Shown: positions 20,710-30,181 of the stretch, one piece after another
Position numbering within the stretch: the first letter of the stretch is position 1
Layout of the letters: each line of letters opens with the position of its first letter
Origin: Pelobates cultripes
Lineage: Eukaryota > Chordata > Amphibia > Anura > Pelobatidae
Assembly: GCA_933207985.1 (NCBI GenBank)
Contig: OW240917.1
Location: 105,306,835-105,370,834, forward strand
DNA: 64,000 nucleotides
Direction: 5' to 3'
Translations under genes and position numbers: made by a program
The notes under the pieces: model-generated
Seen by the model: the letters and a program-made list of their open reading frames with translations, nothing else
Told to the model about the DNA's origin: nothing
Database searches by the model: none

Positions 20710-22357
20710 GAAAGAGGAGAGGTGTGTCAGGTGCTCGCTTCAAAACAAAAAGAGTAAATAAGCAGCAGTAACTAGTGCAAGGATTCCCAGCCTTGTAAAG
20801 TGACAATATAAAAAAAGGAGAAGAAACTGCGCTTTAAATAAATTCTTACATACATACACTTGATGTCCCTTAGTCGGTATGGATAATGTATCCTCAAAAA
20901 AAACACAGAGAGGGAAATACAATAGTGCAATATGTTATAATAAAAACCAGAATTACTGTGTAAACTGAGGTATTTCAAACTCACATTTGGTAGAGCTAAT
21001 CAGGAGCTCTACCTTAACTTGCACGGACGGTACAATCCCTGTCTCAGGATAGAGAGTTCAACTTTTCAATGCTCCAATGGTGTGGTGGCATAAAAATAAA
21101 AACAGAAGAGAGAGAACTCCAATAGTGTAGTAGTTCTAATTAAAATGTGGAACAAATAAAATGAAGATGATTGTACTCACATTTATTAGAGCAGACAACT
21201 TGCTCTAGTATAGAAGGCTTGCAGTGGTATAATCCCCACTGAAGGATATATGATACCAGGAAATGATGAGGAAAATTTGATTGAGCAGGCGTGATTGGTA
21301 TAATCCACACCTAGGATTCTTTCGGGAGATCTCTCTGGAGTGATGAACAGGATGCCTTATGTGGCAGAGCTCCTGTACTCTGACCAAGTACTTCTGCCCA
21401 GTTTGCTTCCTAGCAACTTGCTGAGGCTTGGGTCTCTTTGGAGCTTTTTCACTAGACCAGCCTGCAACTTTCCTTCCTGCCTGCAATGCTATAGCTCTTG
21501 ACTTCATAAAGGCATTTGTGGCTCTCAAGCCTAGCTCTCTTTGATTTGCCACCAGGCTAAAGAGATTGTGCAGCCAGCCAAGAGGTCTGAATACTTGGTT
21601 ACTGGGATGTCAAACAAATCCACACAGGACACACAGTTTCAAAAGGAATTAACATCTTTATGAAGTCAAGAGCTATAGCATTGCAGGCAGGAAGGAAAGT
21701 TGCAGGCTGGTCTAGTGAAAAAGCTCCAAAGAGACCCAAGCCTCAGCAAGTTGCTAGGAAGCAAACTGGGCAGAAGTACTTGGTCAGAGTACAGGAGCTC
21801 TGCCACATAAGGCATCCTGTTCATCACTCCAGAGAGATCTCCTGAAAGAATCCTAGGTGTGGATTATACCAATCACGCCTGCTCAATCAAATTTTCCTCA
21901 TCATTTCCTGGTATCATATATCCTTCAGTGGGGATTATACCACTGCAAGCCTTCTATACTAGAGCAAGTTGTCTGCTCTAATAAATGTGAGTACAATCAT
22001 CTTCATTTTATTTGTTCCACATTTTAATTAGAACTACTACACTATTGGAGTTCTCTCTCTTCTGTTTTTATTTTTATGCCACCACACCATTGGAGCATTG
22101 AAAAGTTGAACTCTCTATCCTGAGACGGGGATTGTACCGTCCGTGCAATATAAGGTAGAGCTCCTGATTAGCTCTACCAAATGTGAGTTTGAAATACCTC
22201 AGTTTACACAGTAATTCTGGTTTTTATTATAACATATTGCACTATTGTATTTCCCTCTTTGTGTTTTTTTTGAGGATATATTATCCATACCGACTAAGGG
22301 ACATCAAGTGTATGTATGTAAGAATTTATTTAAAGCGCAGTTTCTTCTCCTTTTTTT
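20710..22357. mobile_element. Large inverted-repeat element with 14-bp target duplication
   Basis: Arms 20810-21511 and 21656-22357 (702 bp each) are reverse complements with only a handful of differences. They surround a 144-bp spacer and carry a 100-bp unpaired extension on the left (20710-20809). A perfect 14-bp target duplication agctgatccaatct flanks it (20696-20709 and 22358-22371). Each arm contains two tandem units of about 170-190 bp. The long duplication points to target-primed reverse transcription, and the layout (extension, arm, spacer, inverted arm) mirrors the PLE at 28.7-36.5 kb. A 115-residue open frame on the minus strand (21552-21205) matches no family I know. Confidence 0.75.
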
Positions 22358-22371
22358 AGCTGATCCAATCT

Positions 22372-24690
22372 AACTGAAAATAAAATGGCAAAATTTAGGC
22401 CAAAATAGTTGATTTAGAAAAATTCTCCAACTCCGCTACAGTCACAGCTCATCTGTTTTTGCTTAAACTATGCTATTCGGTTTTCGATTCACTGAAATTC
22501 AGCGTTTAGTGAATAAACTTCTGAAAGAATGTATTTGCATTCAAGAGGGGGTGGCAAAATGGAATCCTTGCACCGGCCCTGACCTTATGATTGACCTTAG
22601 CAGGAGATAGTGACACTGTAAACAATGCATTAATATGTGATTTTGTGATGTGCTAGATACAAAGCTATGAAACATTTGAAGTGTATTTCTACTATGCAAA
22701 TTGTACCTTTAACTGACACATACACTTTAACCAGAATCATTTTATTTTTCATATGTCTGGTCTCTGCTTTAATTGTATTGCTCCTTGATATGGATTACTA
22801 TGCTCTCATATGTGCTGTATGATTTCAATGTAATGTTAGATTGCTAACATGTATTTGACCAATAGGATATATGGAGAGTTTTCTATTATATATTTTATAC
22901 CACACTAGAGGCTGTTGTTCAGTTAGCAGCAGTTAAATTAGGTTGAAAAATAATCGGAAACCTGTCGCAATGTAGCAATTAGCAGCTCTTATATAGAATG
23001 AAGGGAGCCATTAATGCTACTTAGCACTAGACTTTAAAAAGCAGCAACCAGTAATTTCGAGTAGTTACTGATGGAGTTTAAAATTTTACTTACTGACAGT
23101 ACCAATAGATTGGAAATGAGCAGGGGTGCACAAACGGTAAATCCCCAGATGTTGTAGAACTGTAACTTTGCCATTCCTTAGGGTGTTCATTCTGATGATT
23201 TGTGTTTTCCATAGATCCCGCATCTTTTTGATTTGCTGCACTGTCTCATTCAACTTAGCAGTATTTTTTAAAATAATATTGAAATTGAAATATCCACTCT
23301 AATTTCCTGAAGACCTATGGTTTGAACAGTAGAAATTACAATGAAAGGTTGTATATATATTGTGAAAACAATTTCTATATTGATAAAGAAACTTCTAAAG
23401 AAAAATCTTTTAATTTTATTAATTATTATGCTAATTTGTTAAAATGTTTCAATGTTTTTGCATTTTCAAAAATATATTCTGCTGAGTAAGACTATAAGTA
23501 AAAAACAAAATTGTATTTAGAAAGCAGTTCAACCTCCCAAAGTTGCCATATCTCTTAAGGCAATACTGTGACCCATCCAATGAACCAGTTAACCTCAATT
23601 CGCCCTTTCATCACAACATCAGCAGGTTCTCCTTAAGATTTTATGTTCATTGTATAAGCCAGCAACTATAAAAGACTTAAATAAGCGACATTAATTTTGA
23701 TGACATTTCTGCTGATGAAAGTTTAAAGTGTTTCACTTTTTCATATTGCACATCCCTTAACTTGCAATTCAGTAGAAAGCATTTCATCGTATAAGCAAAC
23801 TACAATATATGGAAGTTCAACAAATGGAACTTTTCTTAAAAAATGCATTCACCAGTCATTTTGAATCAATTTTTCTAGCTCATAGATAAATGTAATTAGT
23901 TGAAATATGTTAAAAAGTATCTGCTACCCCATTTATGTATGATTTAAAAAAAAAAAAATATCTGATATATGTATCATTTTTATGTTTAAATAATTCATAA
24001 GATTAAATTGGTTGGAGTAACTTGTTCAATTAAAAATCTTTATGAAGGGCAGCATTTACCAACTAAAAAATTCCTACCTGCACAGTAGATAAATCCATAG
24101 GAGGATGATTACTCTGCAAATAACCATTCAAACTCCACTTCTCTAGCCTAACCACCCTTTTTTCCGTAACCCTTACTTTAACCCCTCTCAAAACCTAGAC
24201 AAACTTTCTTTAGTCACAAATTTAAACACTGAAAGTCTAAACCTGAAGCAAAACACTTTACCTTAATCCTAGGTTTCACTACTTGTAAAAATCAAAAACA
24301 CACCGTGTACCCCAATACTAAACTTAACTCCCCTCTAACTTTAAAAATAAGTCTAAACATCAGTTATACCACAACTAAAACCTCCTTAAATCTTTTACTC
24401 CTCTTCACACTAAATACCTTATGCAATCTAACTCTGGCATTAACCCTTCTCTAACCTTACACCGCCTTTTACCCCTAACTACTTCTAACATTATAGATAA
24501 GCCTGAATTAATTTACACAGCTGCATACACCCACTATACTCACATATTCAAACACCAAACATTAAAAATATAAAAATGCAGCTGTCATTTAAATATATGT
24601 TTTTAAGATTTTTTTATATGACTGTAATGTCCAGTTAATAAATTAATTTTAGTCACTTTATCTGTCTTTTTGTTTGGAGGAGGGCAGGGA
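22372..24690. other. No gene recognised
   Basis: About 2.3 kb of AT-rich sequence. From 24130 to 24530 it is a low-complexity pyrimidine/A-rich stretch with many degenerate ctaaccct-like words. No exon or transposon protein was recognised. Confidence 0.55.
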
Positions 24691-25168
24691 GTGTTAATGT
24701 CTGAATGAAAATGAAAACATTTTTATTTTCATGTAGGCTGTGTGAGTTACAGTCAGGGGAGGTATGGCTAAGACTGCATGGTCAGAGACAAGTGCCCCCC
24801 CCTCCTTGCCCACCTTAAATAGGATAATAACTCACCTTTATTCCAGCGCTGCACATGTTTGCTGGCACTGTCCCTGCTACAGACTGTCCTCCTTGGCCAT
24901 TGGATTGGCTTAGATTGTCTGTTCTAATAATCACCACACTGGCCAATCAGCATCTACTCATAGAGATGCATTGAATGAATGCATCTCTTTGGGGGAAAGT
25001 TCAGCTTCTCCGTGCAAAGCGTGGAGATGCTGAATGTCAATGCTGAATACTGTGCAGAACTTATCCAGGAAACACCTCTAGTGGCCGTCTAAATGCCTGC
25101 AGGAACATACTATACTTACCATGACAACTACATTAAACTGTAGTTGTTTTGGTGACTATAGTGTCCTT
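24690..25168. mobile_element. Member of a TTAA-type MITE family, right end
   Basis: The right end reads ggtgactatagtgtccttt (25150-25168), the complement of the left end of the element at 45233. Internal words (ctgtgtgagttacagtcaggggagg; mentioned here only in part) are shared with 49640-49700. The left end is not clear. Confidence 0.5.
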
Positions 25169-25434
25169 TCAAACTAAAGTTCTTTGGGTGATTATAGTGT
25201 CACTTAGACTCAACAATGAATTGACAATGACATTTTGAAATTTACAATGTGAGACCATGTGTGCCTCTTTAATTAAAGATCTATTTTTGCTGTCAGACCT
25301 ATAGGTCTTCATTCAAATACTTAAATTTGCATTTGGGAGTATATGCTCTTCATACTGTCATTTAAAAAAAAGTCACATTAAATCTATTATTAACATATAT
25401 ATGGAGTGATTGCATAATTCTCTGGACAATAATT

Positions 25435-25700
25435 TATATTATTAATATTACTGGTATTTATATAGCGCCAGCATATTCCGTAGCACTTTGCAATATTATC
25501 AAAGGGGGAGATTTAACCCCTTAAGGACCAAACATCTGGAATAAAAGGGAATCATGACATGTCACACATGTTATGTGTCCTTAAGGGGTTAAAAATAAAT
25601 GAGACAATTACAAAAACTTACAGGAACAAAAGGTTGAAGAGGGCTCTGCTCAAATGAGCTTACCGTCTATAGGAGGTGGGGCATAAAACACAACAGGACA
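25435..25700 (-). mobile_element. L2-like LINE 3' tail, interrupted
   Basis: Minus-strand copy of the same tail as 2791-3050, with the conserved block around the sequence gcgccagcatattccgtag. A TTAA MITE interrupts it at 25513-25592. Confidence 0.7.
25513..25592. mobile_element. 80-bp TTAA MITE with perfect 16-bp ends
   Basis: Starts TTAACCCCTTAAGGAC and ends GTCCTTAAGGGGTTAA. The TTAA at each end is the target duplication. TTAA targets are used by piggyBac and Kolobok-type transposases; this short palindrome encodes nothing. The flanks join to an uninterrupted L2 tail when it is mentally removed. Confidence 0.85.
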
Positions 25701-25739
25701 GGATATGACCATAATCCTATAAGTGTATTTTGTATGTTA

Positions 25740-26084
25740 ATTTACAAACTATTTTATCAGGAAGGATACATTGAGATTTCTCTTAAAGTATGTCCTGGGC
25801 CAACAAACATTTCATTGTTACGATAAGGTGCAAGATAATATTAAAAATACAAAATAATATTAACATTCACATATATAAATTTAACACATAATAGGTAAGA
25901 AATCTAATCAACTATGATTACAGGTGCATTTTGTATTAAGATATGTAGAGAGGTATGTCTTAAAGGATTTTATACCGGAGAGAGATTTGATTGTGTCTAT
26001 GAGGTTATTACATAATTGTAGCGTTCTGTAGGAAAATGAGGATCGAACCACTATCTTTTTGTATTGTGGCATATTAAGTCAGGG
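25740..26084. other. No gene recognised
   Basis: AT-rich sequence with no recognised gene or complete repeat. Confidence 0.5.
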
Positions 26085-26640
26085 CTCGACAAATCCCAGG
26101 AGCCAGGTCACCATGGTGACTAGAAATTTTACCCTGGTGCCTGGGATTTGAAGCCTCTTTTAGCTAAAGCGGCAGGATGGGGGAACAATGGAGCCTCAGG
26201 AGGCGGCCGCCCTGGGTATCATGGAGGCGGCTGCCCTGGGTTTCATGGAGGCGACAGGCTGGGGCAGTGAACGATGGAGCAGTAATCTTCCTGCAGCTCA
26301 TCTCTGCTCACTCGCGCTGTATAGTGATGCTGGGAGCAGGTATATGATGTCATTCCGGCCCCGACACCGCTACAGGGACATGAGAAGAGCTGCCGGTAGA
26401 TTAATGCTCCCTCGCTCGCACACAGGATGAGAGAGCAGCCCACTAGGCCCCAGGGAAAGATCCACTCAGCTCTCCCAAAGGTAAGGAGATTGGGTGGATT
26501 AAAATTAATTTGTGTGTGTGTGAATATCAGTATGTGTGAAGGTAAATAAAAACACCTCTCTCATATACATGATATGGGAATATTCAGACTTTTAGGGACA
26601 GTGCCCCTTTAAAACTGTGTCCCCAGACTGTGAAAATACT
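26085..26640. repeat. Dispersed-repeat-like block
   Basis: Starts gctcgacaaatcccaggagcc and contains an imperfect local inverted repeat (caaatcccagg / cctgggatttg, 26092-26150), a GC-rich part, then AT-rich sequence. It looks like a non-autonomous repeat; family not identified. Confidence 0.4.
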
Positions 26641-26659
26641 TTGTTTGTGTTCTTTTCCT

Positions 26660-26960
26660 ATATGGTTTGGTAATTGGGGCTTACCAAACAAATTACCAAA
26701 CTGGTGGACCACACACAAGTGGAGTGTGCAGCCAATTTACCTCCCAGGCTGGTGGTTAACCGCAACTTAATTGTCGAACGCTGGGTGTCCGCCGTTCATA
26801 TAGTCGAACATGTGGCGGTGGCCATCTTGTTTAGTCCAACGCGGTCAGCTGTGTTTTGCGGTTGAACTCCTGGAACTGGCACAAACACCACTGAAACCTT
26901 ACCTTCTTTTACACTTCGACACTTCGAAGGAAATCGAAGTGCGTTCGACTATTCGAACGC
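26660..26960 (+). mobile_element. LTR fragment related to 1411-2692
   Basis: Shares, in the same order, the words ctggaccac / ctggtggaccac, ggttaaccgcaacttaattg, cgaacgctgggtg and gaactcctggaactg with 1580-1770. The copies are clearly diverged. It ends with hairpin-forming cttcga-rich sequence. Confidence 0.55.
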
Positions 26961-27600
26961 CATGTTAAACTGGGCTATTTGCACAAACGTGCAAAACAAA
27001 TGTGGATAAGGAAATCACTTAAAATAACATAAAAATTAAAAATACAGCTGAGCCATAAAATAGCACTAGATGGAATCTTTGATTTTAGCTTTGGAAGAAC
27101 ATAAATCAAAATCTAAAGCATGGCTGTCAGGAAGATCACCAGAATTATCAATTTGAGAGAGTGTTGGAGTGCAAGGTATTCTCTTTCATTGTTCAAACTG
27201 AGCTCAACTCTTGATGCATGGAGAAAAGGCCTTCACAAGCCTCTGCTATTGTGTACATAGTTTATACTAAGTGACCCATAGTTTGAGGAGGCGGTGACCG
27301 TGGCGGTGTAGGTGGAAGCAGCGGTGAAGGAGGAGGAGGTAGCCAACACTGTTTTTTATATATATATATTTTTTAATTCTGTTGGCCCCCAAAAATATTA
27401 GGACATATAAAAAAAGAAACATTTGCGGCCTGCAGTGCATTTCTTGCAGTCCTGATGCATGGAGCAAAGGCCTTCACAAGCCTCTGCTACTGTGTACATA
27501 GTTTATACTAATTGACCCATAGTTTGAGGAGGCGGTGACTGTGGCAGTGTAGGTGGAAGCAGCGATGGAGGAGGAAGAGGTAGCCAACACTATATATATA
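26961..27600. repeat. Direct duplication of ~140 bp
   Basis: Two copies, about 27211-27350 and 27452-27591, each from gatgcatggag through gtagccaacact, about 241 bp apart. They adjoin the hAT transposase relic, so they probably belong to that element's non-coding end. Confidence 0.65.
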
Positions 27601-27603
27601 ATT

Positions 27604-28160
27604 TTAATTGGGGTAGCCCCAAAATATTGGGACACATAAAAAAAGAAAAGTCTGTTCCGCAGAGCGACTGACCCGTGCGTGCTGCAGCTGAAACTCCACT
27701 ATCGCCTGCTGCTGCTCGCACAGTCTCATGAGGCAGGAAGCAGCAGGGTGAGAATGCCAAAAGTGCGCACAGACGGGCCGCACTTTCTGCAGCGGCTCTG
27801 ATATATCTGAGTAGTTTTTCAGGAATCTCTTCACCACCAAATTCGGCACATGCGCCAGGCAAGGGATGTGCGTCAAATCGGCTAGACCAAGAGCTGCTAC
27901 GAGATTTCGGCCATTATCGCACACCACCAGGTCGGCTTGAGGCTCACTGGCAACAACCACTCATCGGTCTGTTGTTCCATGCCCGTCCACGGCTCTTGCG
28001 CGGTGTGGGTTTTTCCCCCCAAACATATGAGTTTAAAAACAGCCTGCTGTCGTTTCCCTCTGGCTGTGCTGACGTTGGAGGTGAAGGTGTTACGCTGACC
28101 GTATGAGGAGGTGGTAGAAGAGAAGGAGGAAGAAGCTGAGTAGGAGGAGGAGGCAACAGG
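27604..28160 (-). pseudogene. hAT-family transposase fragment
   Basis: A minus-strand frame reads DNGRNLVAALGLADLTHIPC, then LAHVPNLVVKRFLKN and LQKVRPVCAHFWHSHPAA, the catalytic-core and insertion regions of hAT (ZBED-like) transposases. It then jumps to LCEQQQAIVEFQLQHARV, so the segment carrying CDVPTRWNST in the copy at 37141-37521 is deleted. Upstream (to about 28160) a serine-rich frame may be the N-terminal linker. No BED zinc finger or C-terminal dimerisation region is intact, so this is a relic. It shares sequence with the 37.1-kb relic and is probably the same family. Confidence 0.7.
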
Positions 28161-28169
28161 AGGCAAAGC

Positions 28170-28736
28170 TGTATACCCAAATAAAGATTGTCAAATGTAT
28201 CCTGGAACTGTGTCCCATCTGGTTACTGGGGAAATGGGTCTGACCTATTCTAATCAAAGGGGATAACCATCGGTTACCCAGGTCCCGCTTCAATTGGTGG
28301 CAAGCGGCGGGATCCCATGTCCCTGCCAACAGACCCATGGACTACAGTGCTCTAAAGCGACCTACACTGAAAGACTTGTGTGGAGCCAGAGGAATAACGC
28401 CTGGTAGGTGTAACAAGGCCAAATTGAGGACAACCAGGCATGCAGTGAGGCAACGAACCCCAGCCAGGGGCCAGAGATGAGAAGGAAGTGCGCAAGGAGG
28501 TGTAACAGCGCCTGGCATATTATCGAGAGCCACCCTCAGAGGAGATTGTCAGCAGGACCTTTTTGAAGGTGCAAGCCTATGTCCTTGCCAATAGACAGAG
28601 GGCGACCTCCATGAACCCAGATGAAGGAAGAAGGGAGCAGAGGGCGCCAGGAAGCACAACCACCCTGGCCCACAAGCTACCATACAATGCCTTCAAAGAC
28701 TTCAAGGAAGCAGAAGAAGGCATTGATGACTTTTTA
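28170..28736 (+). pseudogene. SCAN-gag retrotransposon: leader and gag start
   Basis: Begins with aataaag followed by LTR-like sequence and a leader containing ttggtggcaagcggcggg (about 28296-28313), then a plus-strand frame ending YNAFKDFKEAEEGIDDFL. The frame stops abruptly at the PLE insertion and resumes at 36530 after the 15-bp target duplication. Together with that part it resembles the gag of Gmr1-like Ty3/gypsy elements, the source of the vertebrate SCAN domain. Only gag is left; no pol was found in the window. Confidence 0.6.
28722..28736 (+). repeat. 15-bp target site duplication, left copy
   Basis: attgatgacttttta, identical to 36515-36529. It brackets the PLE insertion exactly. 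Confidence 0.95.
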
Positions 28737-29052
28737 ACCATAAGCAACACAGAACTTCGGGATACGGCTGGAAATTAATCTAAAAGGAACATGAAAAATA
28801 TACACAAAATAGTGAAGTACAATTAACACATTGTTTTCCGCTGAATACAAATGCACTCACAGAATGAAGTAGAATATATCGCTCATAGGGTGCCTCCCCT
28901 AGTGGAATGGGGGGTTGGTAATCCCTTGGCTCCTTCTGGACTTCCTTAATAATGCTCAGGACTCCAAGCAGGTAATGGTAGAAAAAAGATGTATTTATTG
29001 ATAAAAGGTGAATATTCACCATCAATGTAAAATATAAAAAGAAGAACGGTAT

Positions 29053-29094
29053 GGTCCTACGCGTTTCGTTCTGTAAAGAACTTCATCAGGGACC
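29053..29094 (-). ncRNA. Hammerhead ribozyme, minimal type I (PLE copy 1)
   Basis: On the minus strand: GGTCC (stem I), CTGATGA, stem II GTTCT-TTAC-AGAAC, GAAA, minimal stem III (CGCG), GTA cleavage triplet, then GGACC closing stem I. All conserved core nucleotides are present, and stem I can extend past one mismatch. This is the minimal hammerhead known from PLE terminal repeats, where it may process the element RNA. Confidence 0.85.
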
Positions 29095-29289
29095 GTATAT
29101 AAGAAATAAAATCAATATACAATTACAGTATATAAAAAAACATCCTATTCCCCCCATCCCTGAGTCCTCTTTAAATAGGGCTAATCCCCATGTTCATTGG
29201 TTGTTCCGTGGGTGGTGTCCAGTATCTACTACTTGATTGGTCCTGAGAGGGAGCTTCTTCAGCTGTTTTCCATCCTCCCTTTGTTGCTG

Positions 29290-29405
29290 TAATCAATTTC
29301 GGCGCGTTCGAGCGACCGGAACCGGAAGTGGAAAATAAATCGCACTTCCGCGTTCCACTTGCGTTCCACATGCGTTCCACCCGCGGCTGAAATGCGTTCC
29401 ACCTT
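29290..29405 (-). promoter_or_regulatory. GC-rich block with four GTGGAACGC repeats
   Basis: Inverted copy of 35720-35825. Within AT-rich DNA it contains four GTGGAACGC motifs and ETS-like ACTTCCGG / CCGGAAGT sites. Its position upstream of the hammerhead, as in the other PLE at 8160-8330, suggests the internal promoter. Confidence 0.4.
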
Positions 29406-30181
29406 CATTAAGTCTCAATGTAAATGTATAATCAGAAAAAAACAATAGAAAGCAATATATTCTATCTGCTGAAGAAAAAAACAATATTAATAACCTTATT
29501 CTCTACATTTTTTTATGTTAGTTGATTTAATCAGTCACCATTAGATTATTGTAATTAGACAGTGTCACACAGTATTTCTTAAAGTGAAAGGTGCACTAAA
29601 ATTGCACAATTTATATAATATATATGATCCTTTTGTCAACAAAACATTGTATTTCAAGTGTAACATACATAGTTAAACTATATGATATATATCAATATCC
29701 ATTAATTATTAGTAAGTGGTTCGTGCCACAAAATTATTTTTTTTTAAATTTATCATAAATGTTTAAAAAAATAAATTTGAATTTAAAAAAAATAAAAAAT
29801 ACATTAAAAAAAACTAAATTTTATAGTGTTCCTATAGAAAATCTCCCATATTAAGTGGAGTTACACATATATCTAATGTCCCAAATGGTTGTATTTTTAC
29901 CCATTAATTGACAAATGCATACAGGATAATGTTTTTATCAATACCTGTGTGTCTCCAAGATACAAGAAGACCATACTCCCAAATATAATTAAATTCCTAA
30001 ATATCGAAAAAATTCCAAAGTATATATTATATATATAATAAACAATTCAACCATATATTTACTTTTACATAACCCATATGGAAGACAGAAGGTTGTATTT
30101 TAATCAAAATCACCGTCATCCACAGAATAATAATGTATAAAGGAATGAATATATGTATAAATAAAAAAATCAATTTAAATT

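Noticed and set aside
21205..21552. 115-residue open frame in the palindrome as a host gene
   Set aside because: The frame is mirrored in the other arm only because of the inverted repeat; no domain, no start context and no relatives I recognise.
27590..28200. Active hAT transposase gene
   Set aside because: The frame has an internal deletion of the TRWNS region and lacks the BED finger and dimerisation domain.
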